A DNA stretch of 64,000 nt from Variovorax sp. DXTD-1. GTDB taxonomy: Bacteria > Pseudomonadota > Gammaproteobacteria > Burkholderiales > Burkholderiaceae_C. Shown here one piece after another: positions 43,631 to 52,700 of the stretch; within the stretch, counting starts at the first letter, position 1; each line of letters starts with the position of its first letter. Location: assembly GCF_003984625.1 (NCBI RefSeq), contig NZ_RWKH01000001.1, positions 310,001-374,000 of the forward strand. The letters run 5' to 3'. The notes under the pieces were generated by a model. It had not been told where the DNA came from. It made no database searches and was given only the letters and a program-made list of their open reading frames with translations. The position numbers were made by a program, and so were the translations under genes.

Positions 43631-44886
43631 CCGACGACAAGAAAACCGCCGACGAGACAACGGCAGCAGGACAGCCTCCGCCCGAGGCTGCCGAAACTCC
43701 GCCCGAACTGCCCCCCGAGCCCGCGGCGGCGCCCGCGCCGCAGGCCGCCGCCCCCGAGCCTGAACCGGAGCCCGAACCCCAGCGCATGCTGCTGCATATG
43801 CCGGTCGACGTGCGCAGCGCTTCGCTGGTGGTGCTTGCGGTGCTGGCCGGTGTCTTCGCGTTGCGATGGGCTTCGGCGGTCTTCATTCCGCTGATGGTGA
43901 GCTTGCTGCTGAGCTATGCGCTCTCGCCCCTGGTCGACCGGCTGGAGCACTGGAAGGTGCCGCGCTGGATCGGTGCGACGGTGATCCTGCTGGGCTTGAC
44001 CGGCGGCCTGGGCTGGACGGGCTATTCGCTGTCGGGCAGCGCCTCGGAGCTGCTCGATTCGTTGCCGGTTGCGGCGCAAAAGCTGCGGCAGGCCACGCGC
44101 AGCAACAAGAGCGCCACCGCCACGCCGCTCGACAGCGTGCAGCAGGCCGCCGCGCAGCTCGAACGCGCGGCCGAGGAAAATTCGGCCCGCGTTGCGGCCC
44201 GCAAGGGCGTGGCGCGTGTCGTCATCGAGCGGCCGGCCTTCAACGTGCGCGAGTACCTGTGGAGCGGCACGGTCGGGTTGCTGGCCGCCGCGGGGCAGTT
44301 CACGCTGGTGATCTTTCTGACCTTCTTTGCGCTGTGCTCGGGCAACACGTTCCGGCGTAAGCTGATCAAGATCACCGGCCCCAGCCTCGAAAAGAAAAAG
44401 ATCACCGTGCATGTGCTGGACGACATCACGCGCAACATCGAGCGCTACCTGCTGGTGCAGATACTCACCAGCGTGCTGGTCGGCGTGGCCACGGGTCTCG
44501 CGTTCTGGGGGCTGGGGCTGGAGAACGCGGCCGTGTGGGGCATTGTTGCGGCGGTGACCAACCTCATTCCGTACATCGGCTCCGTCATCGTCATGGGCGC
44601 CGCGGGGCTGGTGGCCTTCTTGCAGTTCAACACGCTTGAAATGGGGCTGCTGGTGGCCGGCACGTCGCTGCTCATCCACACCCTGGTGGGCAACCTGCTG
44701 CTGCCGTGGCTCACCAGCCGCACCAGCCGAATGAACCCGGTGGCGGTGTTCGTCGGCGTGATCTTCTGGGGCTGGCTCTGGGGCGTGTGGGGGCTGCTGC
44801 TGGGCATTCCCATCACCATGGTGGTCAAGTCGATCTGCGACCGGGTGGAAGACCTGCAGCCGATCGGGGAGCTTCTGGGCGACTAG
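43627..44886 (+). CDS. AI-2E family transporter
   Basis: The 419-residue membrane protein belongs to the AI-2E/TqsA/PerM family, putative exporters or Na+/H+-linked carriers. It has about eight hydrophobic segments, AVFIPLMVSLLLSYALSPLVDRLE near 80-103 and the family hallmark NLIPYIGSVIVMGAAGLVAFLQF near 315-337, plus LLLGIPITMVVKSICDRV at the end. The first roughly 50 residues are a low-complexity Pro/Glu/Ala tail, longer than usual. Its ATG overlaps the LytTR gene stop by 4 bases, so it is co-transcribed with the two-component system. That hints that its substrate or role lies in that signalling pathway (inference). Confidence 0.88.
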   Translation: MTDDKKTADETTAAGQPPPEAAETPPELPPEPAAAPAPQAAAPEPEPEPEPQRMLLHMPVDVRSASLVVLAVLAGVFALRWASAVFIPLMVSLLLSYALSPLVDRLEHWKVPRWIGATVILLGLTGGLGWTGYSLSGSASELLDSLPVAAQKLRQATRSNKSATATPLDSVQQAAAQLERAAEENSARVAARKGVARVVIERPAFNVREYLWSGTVGLLAAAGQFTLVIFLTFFALCSGNTFRRKLIKITGPSLEKKKITVHVLDDITRNIERYLLVQILTSVLVGVATGLAFWGLGLENAAVWGIVAAVTNLIPYIGSVIVMGAAGLVAFLQFNTLEMGLLVAGTSLLIHTLVGNLLLPWLTSRTSRMNPVAVFVGVIFWGWLWGVWGLLLGIPITMVVKSICDRVEDLQPIGELLGD

Positions 44887-44909
44887 GAGGCTTGCGCCGC
44901 ACGAGGGCT

Positions 44910-46165
44910 TCAGCCAGACCGGGCACGGGCCTGGTTCAGCCTGGAGAAGCGCACGATCATCCACGGCCCCAGCAGCGCGCCGAGCCCGACCGAGCTCCAT
45001 GCCGCGACCCAGCCGTAGGTGCTGCCGAAGCCGAAGTGCGACTGTCCCCAGTCCAGCGCCAGGCCGAACACCCAGGGGCTCAAGGCACCGGCGCCGAAGC
45101 CCATCACCGAGCGCACCGAGTACGCCACGCCCAGGCGGTGCGGCGCCACCACGTCGGCCAGCGCGGTCGAATAGACCGACGAGTCGGCGATGGCAAGCAG
45201 GCTGTAGATGGCGGCCATCGCGGCCAGCAGCCACAGCGGCCAGGTCCACATCCAGCCGAAGCTGAACGACATGCAAAGGCTGGCCACCGTGGCGACCATC
45301 ATGATTCGCGCACGGCCGAACCGGTCGGATGCGGCGCCGCCCGCGATGCTGCCGAACACGCTCACCAGGTGCGCCAGCGCCGCCAGTGCGATGCCCGCGC
45401 CTTGCCACCGAGCACTGCCGCCCGCGGAGGCAACGAGATAGGCGGGCAGCCACGCCCACAGGGCCATCAGCTCCCAGCAATGGAATGCATAGGCCCAGTT
45501 GCCGGCCATCGCGGGCTTGTCGCGCACCGTTTCGCGCAGTGCATGCCAGGCGCCTTCGCGCGGCGTGCCGGCACTGGCGGGCGGCGCGGGCGGGCGCATG
45601 CGCCGCAGCGCGGGCAGCGTCAGCAATGCACCCGCCAAGGTGCAGCCCGCCGCCACGAACAGCCCGAGCCGCCAGTGCTGCACATGGCTCAACACCGCCA
45701 CCACTGCGAGCGACAAGGCATAGCCCATCGACGCCGCGCCGAGAAACAGCCCCATCGCGCGGCCGCGCACGGCGGGTTCGGTGTTGCGTGCCAGGAGCTG
45801 CAGGCCCGGCGTGTACGAGGCGCCAGCGCACAACCCCGTCAGGCCGTAGAGCAGCATGGCCGAACGATGGTCGTGCGCGAAGACCGCGAAAGCCGCTGCA
45901 GCGAATGCACTGATGATGCTGCCGACAAGGAACACGCGATGCGGGCCGAAGCATCGGCCAGCAGGCCCACCGCGAACAGCGAGCTCATGTAGCCGATGTG
46001 CCAGGCGCTCTGGATCGAACCTGCCTGCGCGGCCGTCATGTGCCAGTCGGCCATCATGAACGGCAGCACGCCGGAGTAGGCGGTGACGATCATTGCCTGC
46101 AGCAGCCGGCTCGCGCACAGCAGCGCCAGCCATCCGCGTGCGGGCGCTGCCTCAGCGCAGTGCAC
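44910..46165 (-). pseudogene. MFS transporter, frameshifted
   Basis: This is a 12-helix major facilitator. The N-terminal part reads from a GTG at 46165 (RGWLALLCASRLLQAMIVTAYSGVLPFMMADW, then WHIGYMSSLFAVGLLADA). The remainder (from GPHRVFLVGSIISAF) reads in a different frame to the stop at 44910. One base is missing near 45950, within the motif-A loop. Restoring it gives a normal ADRFGPHR-type junction and exactly 419 codons. Both parts are otherwise intact, so this may be a recent mutation or a sequencing error. Its start overlaps the end of the GNAT gene by 14 bases, indicating an operon. The substrate is unknown. Confidence 0.85.
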
Positions 46166-46676
46166 GTTGCATGAGCACGGTATCGACCCACTGCCCGAAC
46201 TTGAAGCCCACGTTGCGCAGCACGCCCACCATCTCGAAGCCGAGGCTTTCATGCAGGCGCTGCGATCCGGCATTGGCGCTGTTGCCGACCACCGCGACCA
46301 TCTGCGTGAAGCCGCCATCGGTGCAGCGCCCGATCACCGCCTGAAGCAGCGCCTTGCCGATACCGTGGCCCTGCATGCCTTGCGCGACGTAGACCGAATC
46401 CTCCACCGTGTGGCGGTACGCGGACCGGCTGCGGTAGGGGCTTGCATAGGCATAGCCGGCCACCTCGCCGTCCTTCATTGCCACAAGGTAGGGCAGGCCG
46501 CGCGCAAGCACGTCGGCACGCCGCGCCTGCATCTGCTGGACGGTGGGAACCTCTTCCTCGAAGGAGCACAGGTCGTGAAGCACGTAGTGGCTGTAGATGG
46601 CCTGCACCGCCGGCATATGGTGCGGTTCGGCGCCGAGGATCTCCAAGGAGGTGGAGGCGAAGGTCTGTGGAGGCAT
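46152..46676 (-). CDS. GNAT acetyltransferase (phosphinothricin/methionine sulfoximine acetyltransferase-like)
   Basis: The 174-residue protein is a Pat/MddA-like GNAT: AVQAIYSHYVLHDLCSFEEEVPT near 25-46, YAYASPYRSRSAYRHTVEDSVYV near 77-99, the acetyl-CoA loop QGMQGHGIGKALLQAVI near 101-116 and NAGSQRLHESLGFE near 135-148. Such enzymes acetylate the free amine of phosphinothricin, methionine sulfoximine or related amino acids. It is upstream of and overlaps the frameshifted MFS gene, and is divergent from a LysR gene that probably controls both. The ATG at 46676 has AGG close by. Confidence 0.87.
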   Translation of the reverse strand: MPPQTFASTSLEILGAEPHHMPAVQAIYSHYVLHDLCSFEEEVPTVQQMQARRADVLARGLPYLVAMKDGEVAGYAYASPYRSRSAYRHTVEDSVYVAQGMQGHGIGKALLQAVIGRCTDGGFTQMVAVVGNSANAGSQRLHESLGFEMVGVLRNVGFKFGQWVDTVLMQRALR

Positions 46677-46724
46677 GCCCCGGATCTTGACGGCCTTTAC
46701 CGGATAAGTGAAGCTTGGCCAGCC

Positions 46725-46737
46725 TATGCAAAGCATA
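46725..46737. promoter_or_regulatory. T-N11-A palindrome, probable LysR box
   Basis: TATGC-AAA-GCATA is a perfect 13-base palindrome of the T-N11-A form bound by LysR proteins. It lies in the 82-base gap between the GNAT start (46676, minus) and the likely LysR start (46759, plus). Its position supports the downstream TTG start for the LysR gene. Confidence 0.6.
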
Positions 46738-46758
46738 AGGAATACTTTGGAAAAGACA

Positions 46759-47691
46759 TTGAACCTCGACCAGCTGAAGTCCTTCGGGCTGGTCATTGAA
46801 ACCGGCAGCTTCTCCGCCGCGGCCGACAGGCTCGGCCTCACGCAGCCCGCGGTGAGCCTGCAGATCCGCCAGCTGGAGCGCAAGCTGGCCGTGCGCCTGG
46901 TGGAGCGCGTGGGCAGGCAGGCCAAGGCCACGCCCGCCGGTGCGGCACTGCTGCTGCACGCCCAGCACATCGAGACGGCGGTGGAGAACGCCATCGACGC
47001 GTTGGCGGACCACACCAGCGGCGTGACGGGCCGCGTCCGGCTGGGTACCGGCGCAACGGCCTGCCTTTATTTCCTGCCGGGCTTGCTGCGCGGCTTGCGT
47101 GAGCAGTTCCCGGCGCTCGGCATCGTGGTGAGCACCGGCAATACCGACGACCAGGTCCGCAAGGTGGAAGAAAACAGCATCGACCTCGCGCTGGTCACGC
47201 TGCCGGCGGCGGGCCGCTCGCTGAGCGTGCTGCCGGTGCTCGACGACGAGTTCGTCGCCATCGGCCGCGGCGATCTCGCGCCGCTGAAAGCCTGCGTCGG
47301 GCCTGCCGACCTGGCCGCGCTGCCGCTGGTGCTGTTCGAGCCCGCGGCCAACACGCGCAAGCTGGTCGACCGGTGGTTTGCCGCCGAAGGCCTGCAGCCG
47401 CAGCCCGTCATGGAGCTGGGCAGTGTCGAGGCCATGAAGGAGATGGTGGCCGCAGGGCTGGGCTACGGCATCGTGCCGCGCATGTCCATGGCGGGCCGCG
47501 GCGCGCACCCCGGGTTGAAGACAAGCCGGCTGAGCCCGGGCATGCACCGCACGCTGGCCGTCGTGATCCGGCGCGACAAGCCGGTCAGCAAGGCCCTGCG
47601 CGTGGTGCTCGATGCGATTCTTGCGGCGGGCAAGAAGGGGAGTTCGGCCGTTACTCCGGCCGTTACTCCGGTGAAAAGGCCGAAGACGTAG
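46759..47691 (+). CDS. LysR-family transcriptional regulator
   Basis: The 310-residue regulator has an N-terminal helix-turn-helix (NLDQLKSFGLVIETGSFSAAADRLGLTQPAVSLQIRQLERKLAVRL) and a LysR substrate-binding domain. I chose a TTG at 46759, with GGAAAAG a few bases upstream, because it yields the typical M-NLDQLKSF opening. In-frame ATGs at 46708 and 46726 would translate across the palindrome at 46725-46737. It is divergent from the GNAT-MFS pair, the expected targets. The C terminus has a repeated AVTP tail (SSAVTPAVTPVKRPKT), and the last 29 bases overlap the end of the convergent MFS gene. Confidence 0.85.
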   Translation: MNLDQLKSFGLVIETGSFSAAADRLGLTQPAVSLQIRQLERKLAVRLVERVGRQAKATPAGAALLLHAQHIETAVENAIDALADHTSGVTGRVRLGTGATACLYFLPGLLRGLREQFPALGIVVSTGNTDDQVRKVEENSIDLALVTLPAAGRSLSVLPVLDDEFVAIGRGDLAPLKACVGPADLAALPLVLFEPAANTRKLVDRWFAAEGLQPQPVMELGSVEAMKEMVAAGLGYGIVPRMSMAGRGAHPGLKTSRLSPGMHRTLAVVIRRDKPVSKALRVVLDAILAAGKKGSSAVTPAVTPVKRPKT

Positions 47692-48910
47692 CCCGCGCCG
47701 CGCCGCCGGGTGCGCGGCCCAGCGTGCCGACGATGAGCGCGGCAACCAGCACCAGCGCGCCGCTGAGCACCATGGCGCTCGAGATGCCGTAGTTGTCGAC
47801 CGTGACGCCGCCGATCAGCGCGCCCGAGGCAATGGCCACCTGGAAGCCGCTCACCAGCAGTGCCTGGCCGGCTTCGGGTGCATCGGGCACGGCTTCCATC
47901 ATCCAGCCTGTGAGCGCCACCGGGATCAGGCCGAAGGCCACGCCCCAGATAAAGACCACCACCGCGCCGGCCACGAAGCCGCGGCCGATCACTGTCGAAA
48001 GCAGCAGCGCCGTCGCCAGCATCAGCGCCGCGAGCAGGGTGGTGCCGCGCACGCTGCGCGCCACCAGGCTACCGCCCAGGAATGTGCCGATGAAGCCCAC
48101 GGCGCCGTACACCAGCAGCAGCGTGGAGACGGAGTGCGGCGCCAGGCCGAACACCTGCTGCAACAGCGGCTTCAGGTAGGTGTAGGCGGCGAAATGGCCG
48201 GCAATGAAGAACAGCACGGCCAGCAGGCCGACCTGCGCCATGCGGCGCGTCAACGGTGTGAGCAGGTCGCGTGCGCCGATGGCGCGCACCGGCGGTATTG
48301 CAGGCAACAGCCACAGCTGCACCAGCAGCACGACCGCGGCAAGCGCGCCGGTCACCGCGAACGAGGCGCGCCAGCCGAACAGCGTTCCAAGCAGGGAACC
48401 GGCGGGCACGCCGAGCACCGTGGCCGCGGACACGCCCGCCAGCACCAGCGACATGGCCCGCGCCTTCGAGGCTTGCGGCACCAGCTGGGTGGCTGCCGCG
48501 GGTGCAAAGGTCCAGAAACCGCCCACGCACAGGCCCAGCATGAGCCGCGCAACCAGCATGGTCGCGAAGTTGGGCGCAAAGGCCGCCAGCAGGTTCGATG
48601 CGATCAGCAGCGTGGTGAGCGCGATCAGCACGGTCCGCCGGTCCAGGCGGCCCGAAGCGACGATGAGCCCGGGTCCTGCAAGAGCGGCAAGGACGCCGGG
48701 CATGGTGATCATGAGCCCCGCCGTGCCGTCCGACACATTGAGCCCACGGGCGATGTCGGTCAGAAGACCGATGGGCATGAACTCGGTCGAAACCATTGCA
48801 AAGGTGCCGACGGCAATCGAGCTGACGGCCAGCCAGGCCGAGCGGGTCGTCTTGACCGGTTCGGGCGACAGATCGTCGATGCAGGGGTTGCTGCTGGGTG
48901 AATTCATCAT
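47663..48910 (-). CDS. MFS transporter, drug:H+ antiporter-1 (AraJ/Bcr-like)
   Basis: The 415-residue protein has about 12 membrane segments and the DHA1 pattern of AraJ/YdeA/CmlA-like exporters: AVGTFAMVSTEFMPIGLLTDIARGLNVSDGTAGLMI, GRLDRRTVL in loop 2-3 and motif C-like AAATQLVPQASKARAMSLVLAGVSAATVLGVPAGSLLG in helix 5. It probably exports drugs, sugars or metabolites. ATG at 48910 or 48907. It is convergent with and overlaps the LysR gene by 29 bases. The 197 bases upstream (48911-49107) hold no gene that I can support. Confidence 0.88.
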   Translation of the reverse strand: MMNSPSSNPCIDDLSPEPVKTTRSAWLAVSSIAVGTFAMVSTEFMPIGLLTDIARGLNVSDGTAGLMITMPGVLAALAGPGLIVASGRLDRRTVLIALTTLLIASNLLAAFAPNFATMLVARLMLGLCVGGFWTFAPAAATQLVPQASKARAMSLVLAGVSAATVLGVPAGSLLGTLFGWRASFAVTGALAAVVLLVQLWLLPAIPPVRAIGARDLLTPLTRRMAQVGLLAVLFFIAGHFAAYTYLKPLLQQVFGLAPHSVSTLLLVYGAVGFIGTFLGGSLVARSVRGTTLLAALMLATALLLSTVIGRGFVAGAVVVFIWGVAFGLIPVALTGWMMEAVPDAPEAGQALLVSGFQVAIASGALIGGVTVDNYGISSAMVLSGALVLVAALIVGTLGRAPGGAARATSSAFSPE

Positions 48911-49107
48911 GGGATGGTCCTGGAGTCGCACCGGCCAAAAAAGCGCGCGCCGATGCGTTTTGTTGCGAAAGGCCGTCCAGTGTCGAAGCGGATGGGCTCT
49001 TCACCAAGGGCCTTGCCGGCAGTAGTCAGTTTCCCGGCGGCGAACAATCGACCCTTTGCCGTTCTCGCCCTGCCTGGCACCGGTCGCACCAGTGCCTTGC
49101 AGTGCTG

Positions 49108-49647
49108 CTAGGCGGCCGCCGGGCGAAGCTGCAGAACCCGCCCGTCGGCGATGAAAGAGTCGCCCACAAGCACACGAAAGGTCGCACCCTCGGGGAATCG
49201 TGCGTTCGCAATGTCTGGCGTCAACAACTCGACGTCGAGCGCATGCGGCTTTCCGCGTTCGAGCTGTTCGCCCTGCGGCACAAACCAGCGCGCGGAAAAG
49301 CCTTCGTTGCCGATCACCAGCGCGCAGCGGTATTCGCCGGCGGCCAGCGGCACGTCGTGCGAAGGCAGCGCCGGCGGGCGCAGCGTGAGTTCTACCCGAA
49401 GGTGCGGCATGAACGCGCGCGCCGTGTCGAAGCTCGCGGGCTCGGCCGACGGTGCGCGCCGCGGCAGCTTGCCGATGAGCCAGGCAATGACGTTGCCGAT
49501 GATGGGCACCCACAGCACCATCAGCAGCGTGCCGATATCGCGCGTGGTCGAGCCCGGTGTTGCGTAGTGCCGCACGACGGCGCCGCCGACGGCCACGCAG
49601 AGCAGGATGGCGACGATGAGCTTGCGGCGGGACTGGATGGTGGTCAT
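49108..49647 (-). CDS. Hypothetical membrane protein
   Basis: The 179-residue protein has two N-terminal membrane segments (about 9-26 and 38-58), a short basic linker and a beta-rich soluble domain (about 75-175: HLRVELTLRPPALPSHDVPLAAGEYRCALVIGNEGFSARWFVP and FRVLVGDSFIADGRVLQL). I recognise no family; the soluble part reads like a small Ig-like sandwich. It is 69 bases downstream of the glucan synthase gene on the same strand and possibly co-transcribed. Confidence 0.65.
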   Translation of the reverse strand: MTTIQSRRKLIVAILLCVAVGGAVVRHYATPGSTTRDIGTLLMVLWVPIIGNVIAWLIGKLPRRAPSAEPASFDTARAFMPHLRVELTLRPPALPSHDVPLAAGEYRCALVIGNEGFSARWFVPQGEQLERGKPHALDVELLTPDIANARFPEGATFRVLVGDSFIADGRVLQLRPAAA

Positions 49648-49716
49648 GAAGGAAGGAGGCTGTTGGCGGCGAGTGCCCTGCGGTCGGCTGCGAGCGCCCT
49701 GCGGGCGCTGCCGACA

Positions 49717-52700
49717 TTAACTCACCCGCAGCACCGCATTGGCCGGCAGCGCTTGCCAGTCGATCCATTCGCCCGCCGCAATGTGGTGCGTGGGCTCACC
49801 GGTCGCTTCGGCCGCCTTGGGCGTGCCCCATTGCAGCACAAGGCTTCTTTCACCGAGCCGCAACGCAATCTCGAAGCCGGGCCAGTGTGCCGGCACGCGC
49901 GGCGTGAGCGAGAGCATGCGGCCCTTCACGCACAGGCCCAGCAGCGTTTCGACCGCGGCGCGGTGCAGCCACGCGGCCGAGCCGGTGTACCAGCTCCAGC
50001 CGCCGCGCCCCGCATACGGCGCGGCGCTGTAGATGTCGCCCGCCATCACATAGGGCTCCAGTTCGTAGGCGGGCCCGCGCTCCGGATGTGCCGCGCGGTG
50101 CGCTGGGCTCAGGCCTTCGAAGCTCTGCCAGGCCGCTTCGTTGTCGCCCTGCAGTGCCTGCGCCATCAGCGCCCACACGGCACCGTGCGAATACTGCCCG
50201 CCGTTCTCGCGCACGCCCGGCGGGTAGGCCTGGATGTAGCCGGGGTTGTTGGTCGAGCGGGCGAAGGGCGGCGTCAGCAGGCGCAGCAGGCCGGCCGGCT
50301 CGTCGTGCAGGTGCTTCTTGACGGCGGCCATTGCCGGCGCGGTGTGGGCGCCGTCCGATGCGCCGGACAGCACCGACCAGGCCTGAGCGATCAGGTCGAT
50401 GCGGCACTCGTCGTTGGCCGACGAGCCGAGCGGCGCGCCGTTGTCGAAGAAGGCGCGGCGGAACCAGGCGCCGTCCCAGCCGGCGTCGTGCAGCGCTGCG
50501 ATCCAGCCGCGCCGGGCTTCGTTCCAGCGCTCGGCGCGTTCGTGTTCGCCGCGCGCCTGCGCAATCGGCGCGAACTGCTCGACCACGCTGCACAGAAACC
50601 ATGCAAGCCAGACCGATTCGCCGCGGCCCTCGTGGCCGACGCGGTTCATGCCGTCGTTCCAGTCGCCCGTGCCCATCAGCGGCAGGCCGTGCACGCCAGT
50701 CGTCAGGCTGCGGTCGATGGCGAGCGCGCCGTGCTCGAACACGGTGGCCATTCGGCCGCTGTGCTGCGGCGCGTAGTAGGCGTCTTCGGCGCCCTTGGGA
50801 ATCGCGGGGCCTTCGATGAACCCGACCACATGGTCGAGCAGCGCCGCATCGCCGCTCACCTCGACATAGTGTGCGGTTGCGAAAGGAAGCCACAGCAGGT
50901 CGTCTGAAAAATGCGTGCGCACGCCGGCACCGCCGGGCATGTGCCACCAGTGCTGCACGTCGCCTTCGGGGAACTGGCGCGCCGCGTTGACCAGGATCTG
51001 CTCGCGCAGCCGGGGCGGATCGGTGAGCGCAAAGGCCATGGCGTCCTGCAGCTGGTCGCGAAAACCGAAGGCGCCCCCGGCCTGGTAGAAGCCGGCTTTC
51101 GACCAGAGCCGGCAGACCAGCGTCTGGTAGATGAGCCAGCGGTTGACCATGGCGTTGAACAGCGGATCGGGCGTGCGCACCTGCAGGCGGCCCAGCAACT
51201 CGTCCCAGAAGCCGCGCGCCTGCGCCAGGGCTTCGGGCACGTCGCGCTGCCGCCAGCGGCGTGCGAGCGCCAGGGCCGCATCGGCGTTGCCGGCATGGCC
51301 GAGCACGAAGCTGAACTCCGCCGCCTCGCCCGCACCGATGATGAATTCGCCGCCGATGGCTGCACACGCGTCGAGCCCGCCGCCCGCGCGCCGCGCCAGC
51401 GTGTCGGGCACTTCGACGATGCCGCGCCCGGCGAAGAACTCGTTGCGGTCACAGGTCCATTCGGTGGCGCTGGGCGCTCCGGCCAGCAGCAGGAAAGCCG
51501 TGCTGCCGCCGAAGCCCGTGCTCGATTCACGCTGCTGGCCGAACACCGCGGGCTGGTCGTCGGGCTTCCAGCAATGAACGGTTCGCCTTTCGCCGCGCGC
51601 CGCGCCGAGTTGCCACTCGACCATGCCGAGGGCGCGCAGGCGCCGCTGGCCGGGGCCCTCGTTGCGCACACGCACGTGCACCAGCTTGACGGCGTCGTCG
51701 CGATCCGCGAAGAAGGTGGTCTCGAGTGCCAGGTTCTGCTGGCGGCATTCGAAGACGGTGTAGCCCTGGCCGTGGCGCACTCGATGGCGCACTTCGTGGC
51801 GCACCTGATCTTCGCTCCCCGCGCCCTGGCCGGCCGGCGTGAGCGGCAGCAGGGCGCGCGAGGCGACGTCCTGCAGCAGGTAGTGCTCGAAGGCCGGATC
51901 CTGAACCGGATCGTTCGACCACGGCGTGACCTGGTGCATGCGGCTGTTGCCGGCCCAGGTGAAGCCGGTGCCCCATTCGGACACCTGGAAGCCGAAGTTC
52001 GCATTGGCGATCACGTTGATCCACGGGCGAGGCGTGCGATGGCCGGCGTCGACCTCGAAGCGGAACTCGCCGCTTTCGGCGTCGAAGCTTCCCACCGGTG
52101 CCTGCGCGGAAGGCGCCGCCGCGGGGCGTGCCAGCAACGCGACCCGCGACGATGCCGCCGGCGCCTCGGCATCGCCGCCGGTCACAGCATCGACTCGCGC
52201 TTCGTGCAGCGCCGCCACCTGCATTTCGAGCGAGCGCCCGTCGGCGGTAAACACCACGCGCGCCAGCTTCGAGAGTGCGGCCTTCTCCGAAGGCGCCACC
52301 TCGTGGTCGCGCAGCAGGTAGAAGCCCGCCGTGTCGTTGCGCGGAAAACTGTTCTGGGTCTGGTGTGCAACGCGCAGGCGAAGGGCCTCGATCTCGCGCT
52401 GCAGCGGCATGAGGTAGGAGTTCGGCTCGCTGTTGAGCACCACCAGGTCGCAGGCCACGCCGCCGAAGCCCCACCAAGGCTGCGCCCGCAGCAGTGCGTC
52501 GATGAGCCCCATGCCGTTCATCGAATGGATGGCGACCAGCACGATGGGCTTGTCGCCCGAGATGCCGAAGCGCCAGATCTGCCGCAGGTCGACCAGTCCA
52601 CGGTCCTTCATCACGCGCGGCGTCGTGTAGGTGAGGATGGTCGTCAGGTCTTGCAGCGCGAAGGTCTGCGCGGGCGCGATGCTCAGGTCGCGCAGCCGCA

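Noticed and set aside
49648..49716. Near-repeats GCGAG(T/C)GCCCTGCGG downstream of the glucan synthase
   Set aside because: Only two imperfect copies occur in a GC-rich gap. No stable hairpin with a T-run could be defined.
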